A stretch of DNA of 64,000 bases, from positions 22,099,501 to 22,163,500 of the forward strand of contig CM049410.1 of the NCBI GenBank assembly GCA_026929865.2, in the 5' to 3' direction. The position numbers and the translations under genes were made by a program. The DNA comes from Hyperoplus lanceolatus (taxonomy: Eukaryota; Chordata; Actinopteri; Uranoscopiformes; Ammodytidae). Below, piece after piece: positions 56,225-64,000 of the stretch (the stretch's first letter is position 1; each line of letters opens with the position of its first letter). The notes beneath the pieces are model-generated. The model was not told the DNA's origin. It made no database searches and saw only the letters and a program-made list of their open reading frames with translations.

Positions 56225-59200
56225 TTATTTCTTCCCTCCCCTCCTCTTTAGCATGTTCAGCACCCCCAGAGTAGCATTGAACACAGCATCATGTTTGAAG
56301 ATCATCTTATAGAAGGTGTCCAGGGGCAGCCTACCCGTCGGATCGGCATGTTTCAGTGCTGTCATGGGCATGTACAGGCGGTTGGTCTGGTGGCGCAGAG
56401 GAGGCTCTTTGGCTAAAATCACTTTAAGGGTTTGCTGGATAGTAAAAAAAACATAAACATGTCATTACGGGTGGGGACGTCCTCATAATGCATTTTCACT
56501 GGCAAAATCAATTACACTCAACAAAAATATAAACACAACACTTTTGTTTTTGCTCCCATTTTTCATGAGATGGACTTAAAGATCTAAAATTCATTCCAGA
56601 TACACAATATTACCATTTCTCTCAAACATTGTTCACAAATCTGTCTAAATGTGTGATAGTGAGCACTTCTGCTTTGCTGAGATAATCCATCCCACCTCAC
56701 AGGTGTGCCACATCAAGATGCTGATCTGACATCATGATTAGTGCCTTAGACTGTCCACAATAAAAGGCCACCCTGAAATGTGCAATTTTGTCTCACAGCA
56801 AAATGCCACAGATGCCACAAGCATTGAGGCAGCATGCAATTGGCATGCTGACAGCAGGAATGTCAACCAGGGGCCTCATTTATAAAGCTTTGCGTGGGAT
56901 TCACGTGGAAGCTGGCGTACGGAAGAAATGTAGGATGTACGTGCGAACAAAAATATTCGGATTTATAAAACAGTGCGCACTCACGTCCTACGCCTGTTTC
57001 CCTTTATAAATCACAATCAACTCTAAATGTGGCGCAGACTTTGCGGGCTTCACGTACCGCCCATATTTACCCATACATAGTCATCAACACGCCCAAATTA
57101 ATATCATTTACTGAGTGCATGAAGGCGGTAGTGGCAATCGCCGACTGAAAGGGAAATGGAAAAATAGACTCCACACGGTGTGGATCACTGCGGTCACCCC
57201 GAAGTTACCCCGAAGTACCCGTTGGAGAAGTGGCGACCAGGGAAAATATAGTTTGGTGGCAGTGTGAGCGTAAAGGCGTCAGAGTGCAGCCTGTGGCGAT
57301 CTCTGTGAACGCTGTGGCCGAAATAAAAAGAAGCGATCCGACATAAAAGTGGACGCAAACAAGTGCATATCCTCACATAACAGTGTTTGTGCCACGAGCG
57401 GGGGACACTGAGACCCCCCATGAGATACAGATTCGGAGAATTCATCCCGGGGCAGTGGCGGGCGGCGGAGGGTTAATAATAAACTTCACAGTCCCTTTCA
57501 AAACTAACTGCAGAGCTTATTCGAACGCTATTTTTTTTTATTTGCACTCATATAGCCTATCTCCGTTTGTAGGCTATGTAAGATCCTAATTCGTTTTGTT
57601 TTTGTTGGTATCACTCCATGGAATAATCCGTGGAGGCATTTGTTCATTAGTTGTAAGAATGGCTTCATCCGTTTTGCAAAGGAACTCCCAATATATGATA
57701 GACCTACATGGCTTATAATAGGCCTATCTGGATTCATTTTACACAAACACATTCGTTCTCGCACTTCATACATGTGCCGACGGAGTCGCCGTTTCTCCTT
57801 TCTCCACTTTCTGTGCGTTCGCATGGGTCAGAGTTTGCGGAGGACCGCACATCTCCCGTCAAGTTTGTTTTTTATAAATCCCAATATTTGCTTAGAAATT
57901 GGCGTGCGCCCTCTTCTGGGCGTACGCAACGTTTATAAATGAGGCCCCAGGACATCCACTTCCAGCAGGTTTACCTCCAAGATCGTCTGAGACCAGCCAC
58001 TGAGACAGCTGCTGAAACAATTGGTTTGCATAACCAAACAATTTCTGCACAAACGGTCAGAAACCGTCTCAGGGAAGCTCAACTGCATGCTCGTCGTCCT
58101 CATCGGGGTCTTGACCTGACTCCAGCTCGTCGCCGTAACAGACTTGAGTGGGCAAATGCTCATATTCGATGGCGTCTGGCACGTTGGACAGGTGTTCTCT
58201 TCACGGATGAATCTCGGTTTACATTGTTCAGGGCAGATCGTGTGGGTGAGCGCTTTGTTGATGTCAATGTTGTGGATCGAGTGGCCCGTGGTGGTGGTGG
58301 GGTTATGGTATGGGCAGGCATCTGTTATGGACGAAGAACACAGGTGCATTTTATTGATGGCATTTTAAATGCACAGAGATACCGTGATGAGATCCTGAGG
58401 CCCATTGTTGTGCCATACATCCATGAACATCACCTCATGTTTCAGCAAGATAATGCACGGCCCCATGTTGCAAGGATCTGTGCACAATTCTTGGAAGCTG
58501 AAAATGTCCCAGTTCTTGCATGGCCAGCATACTCACCGGACATGTCACCCATCGAGCATGTTTGGGATGTGCTTGACCGGCGTATACAACAGCGTGCACC
58601 ACTTCCAACTAATATCCAGCAACTTCGCACAGCCATTGAAGAGGAGTGGACCAACATTCCACAGGCCACAATTGACAATCTGATAAACTCTATGCGAAGA
58701 AGATGTGTTGCACTGCATGAGGCAAATGGTGGTCACACCAGATACTGACTGGTTCTGAGTCCCCAGACCCCCAATAAAGCAAAAAAATGCACATTTCAGA
58801 GTGGCCTTTTATTGTGGACAGTCTAAGGCACACCTGTGCACTAATCATGATGTCAGATCAGCATCTTGATGTGGCACACCTGTTAGGTGGGATGGATTAT
58901 CTCAGCAAAGCAGAAGTGCTCACTATCACACATTTAGACAGATTTGTGAACAATGTTTGAGAGAAATGGTAATATTGTGTATCTGGAATGAATTTTAGAT
59001 CTTTAAGTCCATCTCATGAAAAATGGGGGCAAAAACAAAAGTGTTGCGTTTATATTTTTGTTGAGTGTACTTATAGTCTACTTTTAAAGGTGCAGTGTGT
59101 AATATCTGAATATTTAGCGCCATCTAGTGGTAAAAGTTCTAGAATGCAACTCATGGGTAATCCCACCAATAATAGCAGAAGCTACAATGGCCTTTAAGGA

Positions 59201-61601
59201 CAAGAAGCTAGTTATTAAAGATGGCACCATCCACCAGTGCCTAAAGTCTTTCGACAATATCTAGTGGTGAAGATGTATTTAGTTATTCATATACTTCTTC
59301 TTGGTCTTCCAACAGATGCATTTCCCTAGGACACCCACTTTATAAAATGCATATGGCCGTTAAGTTTGTCCATTATGTGCTACTGTAGAATCATGGCAAT
59401 GCAAAATGGCAGCCTCCATGGTGGCAAGCCCCGCTCTTATGTAGATATAAAAGGCTCATAAGGAAATAAAAGAAAAAACTTTTTTTTCAAGCGATTAAAT
59501 ACTAATTAAAACATACTTATGTCAATCAATTCTACACACTGCACCTTTAAACTCAATAGAAACACTATATATAGTCACCACTTACCTCTGCCACTTCCTC
59601 TGGTGTCTGGCCTAGTGAGGCAAAGACCTTTTTAGAGTACGGCAGGTAGATTTCACGGAAGATTTTGGCAGTCTCCTCGTCTGCCCCTGATAAGTCCATC
59701 TCCTCAGCCTCCTCGTATACTTTCCTTTCAAACTCTGTTACCACAGGGCCAGGTTCCACTAGAGTCGTCCTTGTGACAAAGATATAAAAACAAACATGTT
59801 GGACCACTGTTCCATTACAGTCGACGAGTTTAAATTAAATCTTAATCTTATATTGGTGGACTTACTGACCCAGCTACCCCACAGCTAAAGTCTTAGCTGT
59901 TGAGTGGATGCATTCAGTTGTTAAAGGAGAAGTAAGTGATATGGTCCTTTTAGCTAACTAAACTTCCTGTCAGTGACTGCAGTTAGCAGTCCCCTCCCTT
60001 ATCCCTACGTCACCACCACATGAACTCGCAGCCTTCTTTGTCAGATAGCGCCGCGATGGAGAGCAGCGAATAATCGTTCAAGGACAAAGAGACCCGCCTC
60101 TTTATAGCGCTCTGTCTCCTGATTGGATAAAAACGGGGGGATTCTCGAACTTGTATCTGGCATTTACTGCAAAGCTGAATGACTGGGATACCTGTGTTAT
60201 GAACTGTGCGTACTGTTTAAGTGATTGCTGTAAGAATCTAGAGCGATTTAACGCGTATTTTAACAAAAGAAAATATCACTTACTTCTCCTTTAAAGTCTA
60301 TTTATGTTTCAGGACATGTAATCACTTGATATTAAACTTCATTGCTTGCACTGCCAGACTCTCGCAAAATCCTTCCACAGCGAATTTGGAGGCAGAGTAG
60401 ACGTCATTGAACAGAAGCCCTGTGTGTGTGTGTGTGTGTGTGGAAAACATAAAGAAACCTGTTAGCAAACCTCTGAACCTCTCTTTAAATTTGTTAGCCT
60501 AATTTCACTGGCACAAAAATCAAACGCACCCTGTATTCCCATGACGCTGCTCATGACCACAATATGGCCGCTCTGTCTGCGCTTCATGTCAGGCAGCAGC
60601 TCTTTCACCAGCCGTGCAAGGCCAAAGAAGTTGGTGTCGAAGAGCTCCTTCATGGCATCGATACTTTGGCACTCCAGCGGCCCGATCATGCCAACACCAG
60701 CGTTGTTCACTATAAACAGCAGAAGATACCCTGTGTCATTGTACCGTTGTTATGTGGAGAGAATCGTAAAATTTGCTTGAAGGTGCTTCGAGGAAATTTT
60801 AAATATTTCTGAAACAGTCAAATTTTTCCTCTGATGATCATAAATGATTTTTTTTAAATATATATATTAGATATATAGAGAGAGACAGAGGTGAAATGGG
60901 GCAGAGAGGGGAGTGACATGCAGAGAACGACCGCGGGCGGGAACCGAACCCGGGTCTGCTGCTGGGCCCGGCCCGGGGGGGGGGACGCCCTACCAACTGA
61001 GCTAAGGGCGCCCCCTTAAATGACATTTAACAGCAAACGAGACCATCAGTGCAAAGAATTATATTTTTATATAGTTTTTCGGAATGCCTTTGTCACAGGT
61101 ACGCTCACCCAGGAACAAAAGGGGGCTTTTGTCCAAAGGCCCTGTTAGAATGGACCTAAACTGAAAGTTCCTCGGAGCGCCTTTAAAAATTGTTAATGAG
61201 AATGTGAATAAGAGAGAGGAGAGGAGACAAACCTAGAACATCCACCCGTCTGTCTGGCAGGCTGTCGACACACTCTCTGATGGAGGCTTCACAACAGGCA
61301 TCCAACTGTTTGATTTCCAGGGTTTTGTTTAAGGAGGCACCCGCCGCTTTCTCCAAGGGACCCCGTTTCCCAAGATCCCTCATTGTTGCAACCACTGCCT
61401 CAGAAAAAAGAAAAAAGAATACACGGATTGTCAGTAGCTGCAGTTATCTCTAGCTTCTACTTTACTACTATTTATTTTCTTGATAAGGAGATTCGGTGGT
61501 TGACCTTTAAAGCGTCTGAGCTCATCTTTGGCCAGCCGTGCAGCCACAGCCAAGCCGATGCCAGAGGAACACCCAGTTATCAACACCCTTTTGGTTCCCA
61601 T
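56225..61601 (-). CDS. rdh8: Retinol dehydrogenase 8-like (RDH8), short-chain dehydrogenase/reductase, 6 exons
   Basis: RDH8 is the NADPH-dependent enzyme that reduces all-trans-retinal in the visual cycle. Exons on the - strand: 61601-61505, 61394-61233, 60709-60530, 60419-60326, 59769-59586, 56434-56225; lengths 97+162+180+94+184+210 = 927 nt, 308 residues (human RDH8 is 311). All phases agree; donors and acceptors are GT-AG. Cofactor motif TGCSSGIG (residues 9-16), NNAG (88-91), catalytic Ser141 in VMSSVMG, and YSASK with Tyr154 and Lys158 give a complete catalytic set. [10 protein letters not shown] and [12 protein letters not shown] identify RDH8 rather than HSD17B1. The last exon ends LKRRGGKK and contains no cysteine, unlike the mammalian tail. 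It is convergent with notch3. I cannot tell which teleost paralogue (a or b) it is. The exon 4/5 junction (codon AA|G) is the least certain. Confidence 0.88.
56806..56868 (+). pseudogene. Separated N-terminal piece of the Tc1 transposase
   Basis: Encodes [20 protein letters not shown] then STR, the start of the first helix-turn-helix of Tc1-like transposases. It is then cut by the nested element. The next roughly 40 residues expected in this family (rest of the first HTH) are absent on both sides of the insertion, so the gene is broken. Confidence 0.7.
56870..57948. mobile_element. Nested inverted-repeat element inside the Tc1 transposase
   Basis: Bounded by GGGGCCTCATTTATAAA and its exact complement TTTATAAATGAGGCCCC (17-bp perfect inverted repeats). 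Subterminal GCGTAC-containing strings follow at both ends. CAG precedes the left end and follows the right end if one G/C is shared, a possible 3-bp target duplication, but some host sequence is missing at the junction. No frame inside looks like a transposase, so it is probably non-autonomous. Superfamily not assigned. Confidence 0.7.
57939..58748 (+). CDS. Tc1-like transposase, N-terminally truncated (269 residues)
   Basis: Open frame of 269 codons retaining the second HTH region ([20 protein letters not shown]) and the whole catalytic domain: FTDESRF (first Asp), QQDNARPH (second Asp) and SPIEHVWD (Glu) with exactly 34 residues between the last two, i.e. DD34E. Intact elements of this family encode about 340 residues with a paired-type bipartite HTH. 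Here the first HTH is lost and the ATG (57939-57941) lies inside the terminal repeat of the nested element. No in-frame stop or frameshift in the catalytic part. Probably unable to bind its own ends normally. Confidence 0.85.
   Translation: MRPQDIHFQQVYLQDRLRPATETAAETIGLHNQTISAQTVRNRLREAQLHARRPHRGLDLTPARRRNRLEWANAHIRWRLARWTGVLFTDESRFTLFRADRVGERFVDVNVVDRVARGGGGVMVWAGICYGRRTQVHFIDGILNAQRYRDEILRPIVVPYIHEHHLMFQQDNARPHVARICAQFLEAENVPVLAWPAYSPDMSPIEHVWDVLDRRIQQRAPLPTNIQQLRTAIEEEWTNIPQATIDNLINSMRRRCVALHEANGGHTRY
59082..59551. mobile_element. Miniature inverted-repeat element, about 470 bp
   Basis: Ends TTTAAAGGTGCAGTGTGTAA and (inverse) TACACACTGCACCTTTAAA, a terminal repeat often seen in fish genomes. 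No reading frame. It starts 14 bp after the Tc1 element, in rdh8 intron 5. Confidence 0.8.
59921..60294. mobile_element. Miniature inverted-repeat element, 374 bp
   Basis: TTAAAGGAGAAGTAAGTGAT (continuing AT) at the left is repeated exactly in inverse orientation at the right: a 22-bp perfect terminal repeat. It occupies most of rdh8 intron 4. No reading frame. Confidence 0.85.
60420..60443. repeat. Short (TG)n repeat at rdh8 exon 4 acceptor
   Basis: TG array immediately beside the acceptor of rdh8 exon 4; on the coding strand it is a CA run ending in CACACAG. Confidence 0.8.
60780..61186 (-). mobile_element. Family X copy B, interrupted by a SINE
   Basis: Its reverse complement parallels the 55924-56184 copy throughout: ends GGCGCTCCGAGGAACTTTC and (inverse) AGGTGCTTCGAGGAAATTTT, shared TTTGGACAAAAG, TTCCTGGGTGAG and TTTGCACTGATGGTCTCGTT. 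The tRNA-derived SINE at 60848-61016 splits it. It fills most of rdh8 intron 2. Confidence 0.75.
60848..61016 (-). mobile_element. tRNA-derived SINE
   Basis: On the - strand it opens with a tRNA-like head: GGGCGCCCTTAGCTCAGTTG (A-box TAGCTCAGTTGGTAG) and a GGTTCGGTTCCCG B-box after a G/C-rich spacer. A pyrimidine-rich body and an A/T-rich tail follow. Direct repeats TCATTTA (read on -; 61017-61023 and 60841-60847) flank it as a target-site duplication. Anticodon-region folding looks disrupted, so it is not called as a tRNA gene. Confidence 0.8.
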
Positions 61602-64000
61602 GGCTACTTGACCTCTGAACTCAATCCCGTTCAGTCAAACAGGCAGTGATAAAGGGAAGTTCAATTAAAGGACATTAGTATATCATCGTCTTCATCATCC
61701 TACATCATCAACAGTATATGTAAGCATGTATATGTGAGCATTCATGTTCTTATTATGCTTTGAAATCTTTTTTTAAGAGAGAATGATGATTGAGAATGAT
61801 CTAAAATAGTCCCAATATTCAATATCTAACTCTTGCAGCTGCATTGGATAACAGGGCAACAGGCATTAGTAAACACGCAGGTGTAAAGTAGTCAGTCCCC
61901 CGAAAAGATTTGAGTTCATATCAAATCCACGTGTGAGGTTTCCAATATAATCCCCATTGCATATTACACTTCCTCTGCAAATATCTTTAAATCAGGTTTA
62001 ATAATCACATTTGGTCAATTACCACCACACCATAGAATATGTAGACTACGGCAAATTAAGTTGTTTTAGCAATCAGAGAGTTGACTTTTTGCTCTGAATA
62101 ATACTTTTCATACAAACCACAACGCTGGCCCTGTGAGGCTGTGTTTGCTATTTGTTCAAAGATCATATTGGCTCTAATCTGATTAATGTATCCTGGAATG
62201 TTAAACTGTGTACAACAGTAAAGTTAATACGTAGCCCGATGAGCCCTTTCATTCACACTAGAAAAAATGTACTGTACATGTATAATGATAATGAGTATGT
62301 ATATATAATTCAGTCCCATCCCAAACACTGGGTGATGTAAAGAATGTTGGCACTAGAGGATTTTACATAATGTACACATTGAGGCTTCAGAGTGGATCTG
62401 TTTGCAGTTGCAGTCTCTGGCAATTAACACTGGTGGAGGACGTATCTGCTTAAAATACAACTAAAATTTCTGCATATACATTTGTTCATCACCAAAATCA
62501 AATGTAAAAGTATTCATTATACAGAAATGGCCATTATATAAAAGTATGCTGTTTATTATTGTTTATAAATCATTAGTATGTATCTTAGGGATCAAAGATC
62601 TTTAGATTATATGTTCATGTATTGAATTTTATTTTTTTATTTTGATATGAGCAAAAGAAAAAAAAGATCCAAGATTTTTAGATCCAATCCAATCTTATTG
62701 AATTTGATTAATATGCCCGCGTCTCACCCACTTCTTATCTCTTTCAGCAGAGGAGCAGGCCTTCATCAACAGTCAGTTGCTATTAATGGTTTTGAAGAGT
62801 GGACGTGGGGAGGCACAGAGGAGACATATTGTAAACTCTTGTATATTACCTTAAAATAAGTACAAAAACACAGCAAAGCATTCAGTAATGACTACATTTC
62901 AATTAAAATATTCAGCTGCATTCAAATTCAAATTTGTATTTCCATTATTTGCAAGTTAAATCAAGTGTATAACAATGCATCAGAATGTATAAATTAGTAG
63001 AATCCGAAGCTGTAAAATATATAAAGTGAAGTAAAAATTACAATATAGGCTATTCCTCCGAATATTCCATATAATTCCCAAAAAAGGTGGTAAAGTAATA
63101 CTTCTAGCTATAATGTCCAAAGTAATCTCCAAAAATTGCGCATAATTCAAATAACACGTAGCCTAAATGATATAATCACTAATTCGATATAGCCTACAAT
63201 ACGTCACTATGCGCAGCCAATAATCCCTACAGGACGAGTTAACCATAATAAAGTCCAAACTCGGACGTAAGTTTTAGGTGACGTTGTAGTCGACCGACCT
63301 GTATAACGAGCAGCGCTCCTCCACAGCCGCAGATGTGGGAAATAAAAAACCGCCCCAATAGCCAGAAGCAGCGGGTCGATAAAGTTACCTTACAGCAACA
63401 CAGCGAGGAGGGACCAGTCACATCGGTCCGGCTACATAAACCCCAGCGATTACCTAACAGGGTCACATAGACTGACCCATTGTATGTGGGAGTTGTAGTT
63501 CTGTAGCCTATTTGACTATGTCGCCACTGAAAATGAGCCTAAATCACATAGCCTAGTAGGCTATTGTTTTTTTAGAATAATTATAGGCTAGTAATAGGTC
63601 AATGAGTTGCACACATGTATTCAGTGAGCTTACTGATTATGTTTATTAAAAAAAGTAGCCTAGCCTACATTATAAAGTTAACATTAATGGCCTACACCAT
63701 TGAAAGTCTGAAGTTACTAATTACAATGATCAGTATATGCTCCATGTAATTTACTACACAGCTTCAGATTTCGTTTACATTATGTCACTTCCTTTTGTTT
63801 TTACCGGAGTTCTATCCCATTAGCATTGACTCTAACTTGATGAATTTTATATTTTGCCGTTCATTACTGTGACCACAAGATGGCAGTAGAGCGGTCCGTG
63901 TATATTTTGGTAAACACGTTGTATTTAAATTGACCTTTTTGTATTTTAAAATAGGCAAACATATTTTAAGATGTTCAATATCCTTTTCTGAAACAAAAAT
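61602..64000. other. Upstream of rdh8, no further gene identified
   Basis: Contains the rdh8 5' leader and presumably its promoter, which I cannot localise. A moderately GC-rich stretch at about 63,280-63,450 could be a promoter or an untranslated first exon of rdh8 or of a gene beyond the window. The small frames here have no recognisable motif. Confidence 0.45.

Larger units (their letters stand above)
56515..59067 (+). mobile_element. Tc1-like (DD34E) DNA transposon, 2553 bp, with nested insertion
   Basis: Begins CACTCAACAAAAATATAAAC and ends with the near-exact inverse, flanked by TA on both sides (56513-56514 and 59068-59069). The inverted repeats are about 270 bp (56515-56785; 58793-59067) and almost identical, with only a few substitutions and one roughly 10-bp indel. 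The transposase region is in + orientation. Without the nested 1.08 kb insert the element would be close to the usual Tc1 length. It lies in rdh8 intron 5, opposite to rdh8 transcription. Confidence 0.92.

Noticed and set aside
60900..61016. tRNA gene on the minus strand
   Set aside because: A- and B-box-like sequences are present, but the spacer is an extended G/C run, a pyrimidine-rich body and A/T tail follow, and the unit has target-site duplications: it is a tRNA-derived SINE.
56225..61601. Assignment as HSD17B1
   Set aside because: The family is close, but [10 protein letters not shown] and [12 protein letters not shown] are RDH8-type; HSD17B1 has different sequence at both places.
63239..63466. 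75-codon minus-strand frame upstream of rdh8
   Set aside because: No homology recognised; at best part of an untranslated exon or promoter.

Overview
The window is vertebrate nuclear DNA, almost certainly from a ray-finned (teleost) fish. The evidence is long TG/CA dinucleotide arrays, teleost-type miniature transposons and a Tc1-like transposon, spliced genes with GT-AG introns, and protein sequences closest to vertebrate Notch3 and RDH8. I see no prokaryotic features, CRISPR array or rRNA.

Layout. Positions 1 to about 24,880 are non-coding upstream DNA. They hold microsatellites, two miniature inverted-repeat elements (4384-4648 and 20396-20762) and no recognisable gene. A notch3 gene runs on the + strand from its start codon at 25186 to its stop at 52935. 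I can place 33 coding exons, whose lengths sum to 7470 nt (2489 residues plus stop). Exons 1-2 are separated from exon 3 by a 10.8 kb intron; exons 3-33 are packed into 37,082-52,935. The predicted protein has a signal peptide, 35 EGF repeats, three Lin12/Notch repeats, a heterodimerisation domain with a furin-type S1 site, a transmembrane helix, a RAM motif, ankyrin repeats, a glutamine-rich C-terminus and a PEST degron. Its 3' UTR probably ends at about 53.84 kb or 55.18 kb.

A second gene, rdh8 (a short-chain retinol dehydrogenase; 6 exons, 308 residues), lies on the - strand from 61601 to 56225, tail-to-tail with notch3. Its introns are packed with mobile DNA: a 2.55 kb Tc1-like element that itself carries a 1.08 kb insertion, two miniature elements in introns 5 and 4, and in intron 2 another miniature element carrying a tRNA-derived SINE. 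Positions 61,602-64,000 show nothing further that I can name.

The two genes do not form a pathway. Notch3 is a cell-surface receptor releasing a transcription co-activator; RDH8 reduces retinal. I found no wholly new system. The most interesting observations are: paired loss of two cysteines in the third LNR of Notch3 that would normally bond to each other; a methionine in place of the usual valine at the predicted gamma-secretase site; one EGF repeat more than human NOTCH3; polyglutamine tracts in the Notch3 tail; microsatellites abutting notch3 splice donors; a nested transposon whose terminal repeat supplies a new ATG to a truncated transposase; and an RDH8 tail lacking the usual targeting and lipidation residues. 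Homology statements come from recalled family sequences, not from a database search.
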